Shown piece after piece: positions 37,751-47,181 of a stretch of 64,000 nucleotides of DNA. The stretch's first letter is position 1; every line of letters starts with the position of its first letter. The notes beneath the pieces were generated by a model. The model was not told the DNA's origin. It saw only the letters and a program-made list of their open reading frames with translations, and did not search any database. The stretch spans positions 357,501 through 421,500 of the forward strand of contig NC_011681.1 in NCBI RefSeq assembly GCF_000150955.2. The letters are read 5' to 3'. The position numbers were made by a program, and so were the translations under genes. The DNA comes from Phaeodactylum tricornutum CCAP 1055/1. Its lineage: Eukaryota; Bacillariophyta; Bacillariophyceae; Surirellales; Neidiaceae.

Positions 37751-38794
37751 CTACGCAAAGCCCTTGTAGTCGCCGGCTTGCTCGTCCAAAGCGGAAAAAC
37801 TTTCGTCGGGGTCACCCAAGGCGCCCGACTCAACGACGCTTTTTTGATAATTACCCCATTGCGTCATCACGTTCTTCTCCATATTGTTCTTTGACCGGAA
37901 TGAAAATGATTTGCTCTTGGTGCTTTTCAAGTCACTTATGCAGGCGGCCCAAAATTGACTCACAATTTCCAAGTCAGGCTGCATACGAAAGCCGGGAACA
38001 CAGTCGCTACGAAGAAGAGCTCCGGTAAATCCATCCTCTTTGAAGCGATTCGTCTCGGCCCCTAAGCGATTTTCGCCTGCGGTGACACGAACCGATCCAA
38101 GGATCGGCACTTTTCTACCCAGTGCTTTAGGGACGGTCGGTAATGTGACAGGGTCCACTTGCTCCTCGTCAATAGGATTTACGGTGAGTAAGACCGTGAC
38201 CGGCTCGTTACCGGCAGCTTCGGAAAGCTGTGCCACCATGTTTTCAAAATCTTGTTCACTCCATGTGGACGCAGTCTTTTGTCCAACCGTGACTTCTGGG
38301 ATCGGCTGAAGACCACAGGCCCAAGCAGCCTTGCACGTGTCGGTAAATGTCGAATCGGTAGCAATTTCAGCCAGATTTTCGATTTCGTTCCCACTACATA
38401 CAGGAATCATCACGCCGTCTGCTCCACTCTCTGCAATAGCGCCCAGATCAAATTCGGATCCCTGAAGGCAAAAAATGATAGGAATGGGTCCAGGGAAGTT
38501 TCCTCGCGCCGTCTCTTGTTCTGCCGAAAAGGTAGCCAGTGCATTTACACTTCCCTGAAGAAAGGCAGCGTTGGCTTTGCAAGCACGAATTCGTGAAGAC
38601 AAGGTTTGGACTGCATTCGTTTGCAGTAGAATGGCGGTTGGATCGGTGGGCTCCGGGATAACGATTTCAGGTGACAGTGTGAGTTTGCCAGAGGGCGACA
38701 AGAACGCCTCGGAAAGACGACTTCGCGTTACATCGCTGGTTACCATTCCCGTCGCGCCAAGCGGGATTAAAAATAGAGGTAAGAGTTGTTTCAT
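37751..38794 (-). CDS. plastid-targeted TIM-barrel-like protein, unknown function
   Basis: 347 residues from ATG 38794 (the frame above it has only TTG). The signal peptide KQLLPLFLIPLGATGMVTSD is followed by LSEA|FLSP, an ASAF-type site a little further in than usual. The mature sequence reads as alternating strands and helices: PIPIIFCLQGSEFDLGAIAE, SGADGVMIPVCSGNEIENLA, EPVTVLLTVNPIDEEQ, VPILGSVRVTAGENRLGAET and DGFTGALLRSDCVPGF. The pattern (VMIPVCSG, ILGSV, GALLRSD) is reminiscent of TIM barrels such as indole-glycerol-phosphate synthase, but I see no catalytic residue set of that enzyme. Probably a plastid stromal protein. Function unknown. Confidence 0.62.
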   Translation of the reverse strand: MKQLLPLFLIPLGATGMVTSDVTRSRLSEAFLSPSGKLTLSPEIVIPEPTDPTAILLQTNAVQTLSSRIRACKANAAFLQGSVNALATFSAEQETARGNFPGPIPIIFCLQGSEFDLGAIAESGADGVMIPVCSGNEIENLAEIATDSTFTDTCKAAWACGLQPIPEVTVGQKTASTWSEQDFENMVAQLSEAAGNEPVTVLLTVNPIDEEQVDPVTLPTVPKALGRKVPILGSVRVTAGENRLGAETNRFKEDGFTGALLRSDCVPGFRMQPDLEIVSQFWAACISDLKSTKSKSFSFRSKNNMEKNVMTQWGNYQKSVVESGALGDPDESFSALDEQAGDYKGFA

Positions 38795-40164
38795 GTTTCG
38801 CAAAGAATGGGATGTGTTGCCTGTGATGCGATACTACGGAGCACAAAGTAACATAGCATACCTTCACGAGCGTAGCAAGAAGAACGTACGTGACCTACGT
38901 CGTGATGGTTGTCACATTCACAGTCAAGACGGATGCTTGTCTAGGATGAGGTCCACAAGACGAAATCAAACCATATGTGACGTGCGAAGATAGTACACCC
39001 ACCAAAATGAAATACTCCGGTCGAGGCACCGATAGGTTTCCAAAAAATAGAAATTGACATTATCGGGAATCGACATATATCCAAGGTGTCCAGCTACTAG
39101 AACAAATGGTTTGACGGTGAGTGTGAAATATGCAGACTGCTTTGGTATATATGCTTTTCTCCCCAAACTTTTACTGATTTCTTCTTTGGTAGGGGGGGGT
39201 GCCATGGATATTTTTTTCTGAAATATTTGACTTACAGCCAAGTGCGGCTCAAACTGCAGTGGCATTGCTGAACCTTGAGAGTCAGAGTTTCGAGAACTAT
39301 CAACAGGACCGGTTCTCCATTTGCAAAAAAAACAGCAAAATTTGGGCTGTCTTCCAACAGCTCTTGAACATTCAAGGGGTCAACATGGTCCTGTCTAACA
39401 GTAAACATAGACATGCCAAGGCAACACAGGATATTTGAATTGCAGCCACTAGTTTTTGATAAGATATTGCGATTTGATGTTAACAGTGAGAACCAATACA
39501 AATACCGTAAAGGACGGATAATTTCCCAAAAATTCGTGTAGATTTGCTACGAGACGCACTAGACCAAAGTCAGACTTCAAACTAACCCTACACGTGAATT
39601 GGTCTCATTCGCAGCTTCGAAATGATACCATTGTTTCTAATACTAGTAAGAAATTGCTTTGTACACTTTCATTTTAAAGTCGGATTATGATGTTGAAATG
39701 AAAAAATAGGGTTAAGGGTTGGAATTGTAGCGAACATTTAGCCGGTTTTACCTCGTTTCTTGAGGCAGATGCGGTAGTCTCCAATGATGCACTATTTAAA
39801 AAATATCAGGGTACCCCGGATAGAATTGCCACAAATTTATAATTTTACCCGGATATTGATGTATATTTGCTGTATAAAGTTCCGTCCTTTAGGGTAAAAA
39901 GCAATTTCAAGAAACAATGTTTGTCGACATAAGAGGTCTGTGCCGTTTTAAATTCGCAAGAAAAGACTCTAGGTATTCCTATTTGTATAAAGTCCGACAA
40001 GAAAAGATTGTTGTAGATATTGCTTTACACGGAGAGCATGTGATATACTTATCTCACCAGGTAAAAATAGTAACTTTCATTCTTGCATACAGATTTCCAC
40101 CAATCTTGCGCGGAGAAGAAACCGAAAACCGAGAGTGAGATTATTTTCGAAGAACTTTATCACC
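38795..40164. other. intergenic, about 1.4 kb, AT-rich
   Basis: The longest AT-rich gap of the central part. Minus-strand frames at 39232-39501 and 38966-39265 follow one another and look faintly protein-like, but show no family and no workable splice. A TGACGT lies at 38978-38983 upstream of the TIM-like gene. A GGGTTAAGGGTT run near 39711 resembles telomere repeat only loosely. No tRNA or mobile element seen. Confidence 0.45.
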
Positions 40165-41232
40165 ATGGATGAACGGTTCCGAGAAGTAATGCTGGAACGC
40201 GTCAACAAACCGTTGCAAATACCGCGCAGTGATATCGAGATTGGTGCCTTACTTGGGATCGGCGCGTTCTCGGAGGTTTTCCGTGTCGAGCTGTCGTCCT
40301 ACAGCCCTGGTTTGAATGCAGAGACACCATTCTCAGCGAGAACAGAGGTCGGCAGCCAATACTGCAATAGATTTCTCGTGTCTCGACACCGTTATGCTCT
40401 CAAACAGCTCAGTCGGGAGACAATTTTTCATACAGAGCGAAAAACAATCGCAATCCAAGATATGACTCACGAAGTTGAGATATTATCTACGCTTCCATCA
40501 CACAAAAATATAATTAGACTTCACGCAATTTCCAAGAACTTTTGGGAAAGTCCAGAGCATGGTTTTATGATCCTGGAAGGCCTAACCGATACTCTAGTAA
40601 ACCGGATGGCACAGTGGAAGAGGAGACGCCACGAAATGTACCTAGATAGGACTTGGGGCTTTTCTTTCGTAATACCATTTCGCAGGCGACACTCAAAAAT
40701 TATACATCGGGAGCTGATGGAACAATGCAGTTTTATTGCCCGCGCCGGTCTCGGCATCGCTCGCGCAATCGAATTTTTGCATCAGCACAACATAATTTAC
40801 CGCGATCTGAAGCCCCAAAACGTTGGTTTTGGAGTAGACGGTAAAGTACGATTGTTTGACTTTGGGCTCGCCCGCAAGGTGCTTCCCGAAAATTCAAAGC
40901 GCCGCTTGAGTGGATCGGCCGGCACTGCCCGGTATATGGCTCCAGAAGTATCGCTTCATGAGAGCTACAGCTTTCCGGCCGATGTTTATTCCTTTGCAAT
41001 CCTTCTTTGGCAAATTTGTACTTTGGAAAAGCCCTTCGCAAGGGCAACCACACTCAAAAGACTGGAAAAGATGGTGACAGGCTCCGACGCACGGCCTTCG
41101 CTACGTAAAATACGGTCGTCCGCTATCAAGCAGCTACTTAAAGCTAGCTGGGATCGGAAAGCAGAGCTCCGCCCAAACTTTGCTTGCATCGTGAAGGAGT
41201 TGGAATTGGAAATCTCTTTTGAAGAGGACTGA
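40165..41232 (+). CDS. serine/threonine protein kinase
   Basis: 355 residues from ATG 40165 (upstream the frame has only GTG). All main kinase subdomains are present: the Gly loop LGIGAFSEVFRV, VAIK equivalent YALKQLSRE, the conserved Glu in THEVEIL, HRDLK equivalent IIYRDLKPQNVGF, DFGLARK, and the activation-end APE in ARYMAPEVSLHE followed by DVYSFAILLWQICTLEKPF. The DVYSFAILLWQ and the distal SWDRKAELRPNF resemble the TKL/MAP3K group more than AGC or CMK kinases. An insert of ~35 basic residues follows subdomain V (MAQWKRRRHEMYLDRTWGFS). It lacks other domains. Substrate and pathway unknown. Confidence 0.88.
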   Translation: MDERFREVMLERVNKPLQIPRSDIEIGALLGIGAFSEVFRVELSSYSPGLNAETPFSARTEVGSQYCNRFLVSRHRYALKQLSRETIFHTERKTIAIQDMTHEVEILSTLPSHKNIIRLHAISKNFWESPEHGFMILEGLTDTLVNRMAQWKRRRHEMYLDRTWGFSFVIPFRRRHSKIIHRELMEQCSFIARAGLGIARAIEFLHQHNIIYRDLKPQNVGFGVDGKVRLFDFGLARKVLPENSKRRLSGSAGTARYMAPEVSLHESYSFPADVYSFAILLWQICTLEKPFARATTLKRLEKMVTGSDARPSLRKIRSSAIKQLLKASWDRKAELRPNFACIVKELELEISFEED

Positions 41233-41745
41233 GAAGGGCAGCCCTTCATGAAGAAATCTTTAAGTTGCTTTGGCATAGATTGTCTTATGTGACTACTTCT
41301 TATTTTAGCTTCCGCCCTCTTCAGTCGCAAAGACCCCGCCGAACGAAAAACTTGTCATTAGCTCATGAATTGGCTCGAGATAGAAAAGTAAGCACACGTT
41401 GTCCAGAATTTCCATGCCATCTGATTGTGGCTGTTACATTAGTGCCCAAGACTTGAGATGTGTATTCATTGCCACGATTGGGAGAGATTATCATAATATA
41501 TCACTCTGCATTGTTTGACATTTCGCAAAAGTCGCGATGACGTGTCGTTTTAGACTCTGCGCAGTGCTGTTTCATCTTCGTGACGTGGTGAAGCGCCACA
41601 TTCTCGCTAATTGTACCCTGCGAACGGGGAGACGGGGATGTCGATTTTCAACTTGCTTTGCCCTCTTGGTCCGCACTGCTCTGGCAACATTTAATTGACA
41701 CTGTAACCACTTCAAACAAATCCTGCGTACTCTGAGAACCTCAGT
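41233..41745. other. intergenic, 513 bases, with two TGACGT elements
   Basis: TGACGT at 41538-41543 and 41581-41586 lie about 160-210 bases upstream of the Mpv17-family gene, the same kind of element as the cluster at 3379-3431. No other feature recognised. Confidence 0.5.
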
Positions 41746-42585
41746 ATGGGAAGACTATGCTTATCCGCCGCAGCGCTGGTACCATTCCTTTCATTGAACG
41801 TCGTGGCCTTAGTTCCCATGCATCGGCAAAAGTTTCAGTCTAGAGTCACAACGAGAAAGACTGTTTCGTCCAGCGCTGGGGCATTGTTTCTTAGCACCGA
41901 GACAGAAACTACCAAAACGGTGACACCGGGAAACGAAGGGGATGTGAGGGAAGCAAGCGGCAGTTTAACGGATCAATTGGCCATTGCGGAGAATAATCCA
42001 TCATTCTCGTATGGCACTTTCGCCAAGCAGAATCCCTTCGCCAACAATCTTCTTATTGCGACTACCAAGACGGCGGCTGCTGACTTGTTGGCGCAAACTG
42101 TCATTTCTCAGACACCCCTGGCCGAGCTGGACCTACAACGCAGTTTGCTCTTTTGCTTGTTCGGAGCCGTCTATCTCGGGGGATTTCAGTATCTGTATCA
42201 GGTACAGATATTCAAAAAGCTGTTCGACATCGACAAATTTACCTCGCAACCGTGGGCGGACAAGCTGAAAGATGGTCCGGGACTTCAGTCACTAGCTGCC
42301 CAAACCGCTTTGGATCTAACCATTTTGACCTTGATTTACCTGCCCACCTTTTACGTGTTCAAGGCTAGCGTTTTTCGTGGTTCGCCCGACCCTGCCGTAT
42401 GGATAGGTTCAGGTCTGGAATCGTACATCACTAACTTTGCGAAAGATGAGTTTGATTTAATTCGGGTTTGGTTGCCGGCTGACTTGATCTGCTTTTCTGT
42501 TCCTCTGCATTTGCGACTACCTGTTCGGCACGTGGTGAGCTTTGTGTGGACAGCGTATATTTCGTTTTCCCGGGGAGGACATTGA
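41746..42585 (+). CDS. Mpv17/PMP22-family organellar membrane protein
   Basis: 279 residues. The N-terminus MGRLCLSAAALVPFLSLNVV is a signal peptide followed by ALVP, so plastid or secretory targeting is possible, though the ASAF site is weak. After a Thr/Ser-rich linker comes the Mpv17 fold: NPFANNLLIATTKTAAADLL, LQRSLLFCLFGAVYLGGFQY, AAQTALDLTILTLIYLPTFY and the characteristic C-terminal block RVWLPADLICFSVPLHLRLP, VRHVVSFVWTAYIS (compare WxPxxxxNFxxVPxxxR...WxxYLS). Four membrane helices are expected. The family includes peroxisomal and mitochondrial channel-like proteins; diatoms have plastid versions too. Transport role unknown. Confidence 0.8.
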   Translation: MGRLCLSAAALVPFLSLNVVALVPMHRQKFQSRVTTRKTVSSSAGALFLSTETETTKTVTPGNEGDVREASGSLTDQLAIAENNPSFSYGTFAKQNPFANNLLIATTKTAAADLLAQTVISQTPLAELDLQRSLLFCLFGAVYLGGFQYLYQVQIFKKLFDIDKFTSQPWADKLKDGPGLQSLAAQTALDLTILTLIYLPTFYVFKASVFRGSPDPAVWIGSGLESYITNFAKDEFDLIRVWLPADLICFSVPLHLRLPVRHVVSFVWTAYISFSRGGH

Positions 42586-42763
42586 TTGTGAAGTAGTGAA
42601 AGGCAGCCGATCTGGTTGCGTCGCGTTGACTGTGATAGTCATTTTTCTTTAAGAAGCGCTGACAGTAACAGAGACATCCATCCACCTCTGCGCTGTTTTC
42701 TCTTGCTTTTCAATGTAGTAACTGATCCCGCTCGATTGTAACAAAAGTTTACATTACATACTT

Positions 42764-44848
42764 TTACAATTTAGAAGCTTTGAGCAAGGGCGCCGCAGCA
42801 GCAATGTGTGGAACTAACACCGAGGCCAATGGTGTCTCGGACAAAACAGTCTTCTGCTCTGTATCACTCGTCTCGACAGAATCTTGAAGAGCCTGCAAGA
42901 GCTCAACTCGCTTCGGAAAAATCTCTTTCTTGAAGACTTCCACAAGCGTTGGTCTCGAAACTCCCATTGCTCGTTCAATCTCACCCAAGCTGCGCATCCA
43001 GGTTGTTTGTTCCGACCAAGCGTCCCACACCCGTCGCATTTCGTACACCTTTTGCTCCGAGGCAAATTCCTGCACTGCTTCCGCGCTGAACAAATCTTCA
43101 TGCTTGACGTTTGCGGAAGCCGACGGATCTCGTGCGGCAGTGAAACCGTCGAGTTCCAACTTTGTCCTGTGGAAACCTGTAGGCGAGGAATTCGTTCTCG
43201 TCACTTTGTCGTGCTTCGATGCCAAGGACGGTTTGCTACCGCTCACAGCCTGCTTGGCCAATCGCTGCATAATGTCTCCCGTCTGTGTAACAAAATACAC
43301 TGAGGAAGCCGTTATGGCACCTAATCGCAAAGCAGAGTCTTTTGTTCCGTGGCAATACCGCAATACCAAGATCCGCACGCATGCTTCGGCAACAGGTGGT
43401 AGACGTAATTTGCGAATGGCGTGATCGACAAAATTGATTACCGAAACATGGTCTTGAAGTCTCTGTGGTTGCGGAATTTCGCTCCTCTTGTTGTAGTTGT
43501 TACTGTTGCTATTGGTACTGCTGCTACTGGCAGACGAAACGTTCGATACCGCATGCAACGTGGCCGTCACCCGGCAAATATCTGGGAAAACCTGTTTTAC
43601 TTCCGTCATGGCTTTGGAACAGTGTTTTCGCTTAATAAACTCCCCGTCCTCGCATCTGAGATCCAAATGAGGCAAGGACTGGGATGGAAAAGGAATCGCG
43701 TGACAGACTTGGACGAGGGTGCGGGGCCAGCCGAGGTTGCGGGCGGTATAAAAGAGGAGCGCGGCCAGAAGCGCACCGGTTTGCTTGGCCTGATTGTATT
43801 CGCGTAAACTCCGACGCGCCCGCTGCGTCTCGTTGGGAGAGGTAGCTTTGGTGGAGGGGCGCTTTTGTAGCGTGGAGGACACACCTCGAACTTGGAGGCC
43901 GTCGCGACACTTTGCGTACCGAACCAGCAGTCCGACCACTTCATGCTGCACCCGATCCGTGAGCTCCAGCGTTTGCACCGCTGTGGACAGAAATGTGTAC
44001 GCTTGATAGAGATCTCGAGACGCACGTTTTAATCCGTCATCCAGATGGCCCCGGTCATCTATTGTGTCGTCGGTCGACAAGTTCTGTTGCTCCAAGGCGG
44101 ATCCGTACAACCGGATGGCCCGTTCCAGGCTCCATTTGTCGCCGTACGACGCAATTTGCAACCGTTGAGCTTCCTGCTCTTCCAACTGTACGAAATCTTC
44201 GTATTCTGGTCGCATCGTGGCGTCGATATCCGCGTCGTCTTCGTCCGGATCCACCGCTCCCGGTACCGGGTGTCCTTCCACTCGTCGACGTTTCCGGTTC
44301 GCCGCGCGCGAGACACGGACCGCCTCCAACGCGCGCGCGTGCGATCGTTCCATGAGTCGGTCCATTTTGTGCGCGGCCACCAAGAGGCGTTTCCGTGTTT
44401 GCTGCGACGTGGACGAGGCCGTGCCGTAGACGTTCGTGGAGAGCATGGTGGGTTGGAGTCCCCCAAGGTACCGCGATTCGTCCACCACCGTCAAACCCGA
44501 GCGCGCTTGCGAAGGACGGCCTTTGGCGAGATCGGCGTCGTCGTGGAACTCTCGCCATTCCGGACGCGTGTCGATGACGTGACCCTGGTCGACGACGCCG
44601 CATTGGGTGCAAACCCGATCACCCTGCTGCCAGTCAGTCCGTAACGTACCGGTGCGACGACACGCACGGCATGGTCGGTCTTCGTCGTCGAGTTCGTCGG
44701 GCGTAGAAGTAGCCACGACGGGTGGACTGGTGGATCGCGTGAGGATGGAAGCGGTAGCCATGCGAGCACTCGCAGTGCAAGTACCGTGGGTGTGGGAGAA
44801 AGAGTGAGCGGAAGGTTTCTGTCGCGGAGAATGCTCCCAAGGGGACAT
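42764..44848 (-). CDS. TFIIB-like general transcription factor, long form
   Basis: 694 residues, about twice TFIIB. A zinc ribbon near the N-terminus has Cys60/Cys63 and Cys80/Cys83 (CRAC...CTQC), followed by GVVDQGHVIDTRPEWREFHD, the B-reader-type signature of TFIIB and Brf. Two cyclin-like repeats follow: around 235-370 (SLERAIRLYGSALEQQ, ASRDLYQAYTFLSTAVQTLE, TGALLAALLFYTARNLGWPR) and 470-540 (ISVINFVDHAIRKLRLPPVA, LRLGAITASSVYFVTQ). The repeats are stretched by Ser/Asn-rich inserts (SSASSSSTNSNSNNYNK). A second ATG lies 29 codons in (44761). Role: RNA polymerase II (or III, as Brf) pre-initiation. Whether it is the sole TFIIB or a divergent copy cannot be told. Confidence 0.8.
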   Translation of the reverse strand: MSPWEHSPRQKPSAHSFSHTHGTCTASARMATASILTRSTSPPVVATSTPDELDDEDRPCRACRRTGTLRTDWQQGDRVCTQCGVVDQGHVIDTRPEWREFHDDADLAKGRPSQARSGLTVVDESRYLGGLQPTMLSTNVYGTASSTSQQTRKRLLVAAHKMDRLMERSHARALEAVRVSRAANRKRRRVEGHPVPGAVDPDEDDADIDATMRPEYEDFVQLEEQEAQRLQIASYGDKWSLERAIRLYGSALEQQNLSTDDTIDDRGHLDDGLKRASRDLYQAYTFLSTAVQTLELTDRVQHEVVGLLVRYAKCRDGLQVRGVSSTLQKRPSTKATSPNETQRARRSLREYNQAKQTGALLAALLFYTARNLGWPRTLVQVCHAIPFPSQSLPHLDLRCEDGEFIKRKHCSKAMTEVKQVFPDICRVTATLHAVSNVSSASSSSTNSNSNNYNKRSEIPQPQRLQDHVSVINFVDHAIRKLRLPPVAEACVRILVLRYCHGTKDSALRLGAITASSVYFVTQTGDIMQRLAKQAVSGSKPSLASKHDKVTRTNSSPTGFHRTKLELDGFTAARDPSASANVKHEDLFSAEAVQEFASEQKVYEMRRVWDAWSEQTTWMRSLGEIERAMGVSRPTLVEVFKKEIFPKRVELLQALQDSVETSDTEQKTVLSETPLASVLVPHIAAAAPLLKASKL

Positions 44849-45369
44849 GCAACGGGCGTCGCCAGAAATGCCCAGTCCGCCAGTCTACGGGTTGTCACGA
44901 GCCTGTACGTATCTCGTAGTGGAAAGGACTGATTGTGCCAAACCTATCTCTCCACTGACAGTGAAGTGACAATGAATACGATCGATCAGAGGATTGTCGC
45001 CGGAAGGCTTTTCGGTCGAGTACGGGATTTGTGGCACGTTTTGGTTGGGACAGGGAATGGGTCTCCTGGAGGTTTCCGATGGCGAGTGGCAGACGGACGG
45101 GTAGAGCATTAGGGTAGGGGTAAAGTGACTACTGTCGCAATGCGTACCGGTACGACAGAAATATATAAACGATTCCAATTATTGATTGCTGCTCCGACAC
45201 GACTCCACGGAACCACCGGCTTACCGGGTTCTGCTGGACACCAATCAATCCATTCAACACAGAACAAGTACTTGCTGGATACCTCCTACCATGTAGTTCG
45301 GCTCACTGTTTACAATTCGACCTCTAGCGAGAGAGACGTTTCAACCGTAAAGGGGGGGAATTTGCAACC
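44849..45369. other. divergent promoter region, 521 bases
   Basis: Between the TFIIB-like gene and the plastid DEAD-box gene. Contains CACTGACAGTG at 44953-44963, another copy of the recurring palindromic motif. Nothing else recognised. Confidence 0.5.
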
Positions 45370-47181
45370 ATGAGACGAGTCCGTGCGTGTCTCGGTGCGT
45401 GTGTGTACGTGACCCACTTGGTCGCGTCGGGGGCATTGACGGCGAACGACCGACGAAGTCCTACCCGCCCCACACACTGGGTGACCTTGTCGGATCCCCG
45501 GAAGCGGTATCCTTCCGGAAACAGTCTGTACGCCAAGGATGTCCCATTAGCAAACAACAATCGTCGATCCGCAGCGCCGTACTCGTACTCAAGTACCCCC
45601 GTGAACGACTTGGATCAAGATTTTGGCTACTATGGTGAAAAAGATGATGACGATGATTGGATGAGCAATCCCGTGGATTTCGACAACAGCATCGACGAAA
45701 GCGCCGTTACTAGCACGAGAAGACCAAAACTTGTCAAAGGGGCCGACAATTCACGTCCCAATTCCCATTTCTTCAGTCGCAAATCCTTACAAGATCCAAT
45801 CTTTGCGTACCAAACGAAGGGGGCCTCGGAAACCTTTGCCCAATTGTGCCAGGGGGCTGGTATTGCGCGTCCCTCCAAAATTCAGAGTTTGGCTTGGCCC
45901 ATCTTGTGCAAAGGCTCCCACACGATTGTGGCGGACCAAACGGGATCCGGAAAAACCTTGGCCTATCTCATTCCTTTGTTGACACGCGCCTTGGAGGACC
46001 GCAACGCTCAGCCGGCCGGAACCGCCGTACCCAACGGATCGCCTCGTATCATCGTCCTGGCTCCGACCGCCGAACTGGCCGACCAAATTCGAGCCGTTTG
46101 CGAACAAATGACCGCATCCGTTTCATTCTCGACCCTTGTAATCACGGCGACCGGGAAATATTCCACTTCGATTCGTGATCAAATTCGTATGCTCCAACGA
46201 CAACCCGTGGACGTTCTGATTTCGACACCTGGACGGATCGCCACCATTTTGCGAACGCGCAATTCTGGCTTGGATTTGAGTGCGTTGCAATCCATCGTTC
46301 TCGACGAAGTCGACGTCTTGTTGGTGGACGACACGTTCGGCCCGCAATTGCGTACGGTCGGGGCGGCGGCACCCCTGGATCGAACGCAATTTGTCTTTGT
46401 CACGGCAACGCTACCCGACACGGTTGTCGAAACTGTGGAGAAAGAGTTCCGCGGCGTACAGCTAATCAAAGGCCCCGGTTTACACCGTGTGGCACCGACC
46501 GTGCAAGAAAGACTCGTCGACGTCTCCGTCCCTTCTCAAAACAACCGAGACGCCAAACTCTGTTTTGACGTCAAGGCCAAACAACTACTGAAAGCCTTGC
46601 GACAGACTCGGTGTCGCCGAACGCTCGTATTTTGCAATACCGTGGAAAGTTGCCGCTCGGTGGAAAACTTGCTAAAACGCAAGGATCGCAAGGGCAACGT
46701 CTTTGAAGTCCGCGCCTATCACAACGCCATGACACCAGAAAATCGCAACGAAAATTTGGCCGTCTTTAGTCACGGCATTCGGACTACACAACCAGAAAAG
46801 GTGGATTACGTACTGGTGTGCACAGATCGGGCTGCTCGAGGCGTCGACTTTGAAAGGGCCCCCGTGGATCACGTCGTCTTGTTCGATTTTCCCAAAGATC
46901 CGGCCGAATACGTCCGTCGAGTTGGACGAACGGCGCGAGCGGGACGGACCGGAACGAGCACCGTCTTCGCCTACGGATGGCAACTGCCGATCGCTCGTAG
47001 CGTCATGGGAAGCAAGTTGGATAGCTTCACCATTGCTCGCGAAGAGCGGGATGAAATGGATACGGAGGAAATTCGAGGTGGAGTGCAGGCGCGGCTCCAC
47101 CGAGGTGACGGCGCAAATAAGAAGCATGGTTCGAAGCATATAATAAAGGGTAACATTGAGAGCGGAAAGCAGTGGAAGTGA
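45370..47181 (+). CDS. DEAD-box RNA helicase, probably plastid, with DEVD motif II
   Basis: 603 residues. The N-terminus RRVRACLGACVYVTHLVASG is signal-like, with ASGAL near residue 22, so import into the plastid or ER route is likely. Helicase motifs: Q motif region FAQLCQGAGIARPSKIQSLA (156-175), Walker A ADQTGSGKT (188-196), PTAELADQIRA, STPGR, motif II LDEVD (311-315) instead of DEAD, motif III TAT (345-347) instead of SAT, then CTDRAARGVDFE and the YVRRVGRTARAGRTG of motifs V-VI. Plant plastid helicases such as RH39/RH22 act in rRNA maturation, a plausible role here. The Val for Ala change in motif II is conservative and catalysis should persist. Confidence 0.83.
   Translation: MRRVRACLGACVYVTHLVASGALTANDRRSPTRPTHWVTLSDPRKRYPSGNSLYAKDVPLANNNRRSAAPYSYSSTPVNDLDQDFGYYGEKDDDDDWMSNPVDFDNSIDESAVTSTRRPKLVKGADNSRPNSHFFSRKSLQDPIFAYQTKGASETFAQLCQGAGIARPSKIQSLAWPILCKGSHTIVADQTGSGKTLAYLIPLLTRALEDRNAQPAGTAVPNGSPRIIVLAPTAELADQIRAVCEQMTASVSFSTLVITATGKYSTSIRDQIRMLQRQPVDVLISTPGRIATILRTRNSGLDLSALQSIVLDEVDVLLVDDTFGPQLRTVGAAAPLDRTQFVFVTATLPDTVVETVEKEFRGVQLIKGPGLHRVAPTVQERLVDVSVPSQNNRDAKLCFDVKAKQLLKALRQTRCRRTLVFCNTVESCRSVENLLKRKDRKGNVFEVRAYHNAMTPENRNENLAVFSHGIRTTQPEKVDYVLVCTDRAARGVDFERAPVDHVVLFDFPKDPAEYVRRVGRTARAGRTGTSTVFAYGWQLPIARSVMGSKLDSFTIAREERDEMDTEEIRGGVQARLHRGDGANKKHGSKHIIKGNIESGKQWK

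Noticed and set aside
38966-39501. Two consecutive minus-strand frames as a spliced gene
   Set aside because: The only splice signals at the junction would give an 18-base intron, and no family is seen.
39711-39722. Interstitial telomere-like GGGTTAAGGGTT
   Set aside because: Only two imperfect units; no array.
44045-44644. 199-codon plus-strand open frame
   Set aside because: Mirror of the TFIIB-like gene, Arg-rich with no motif.
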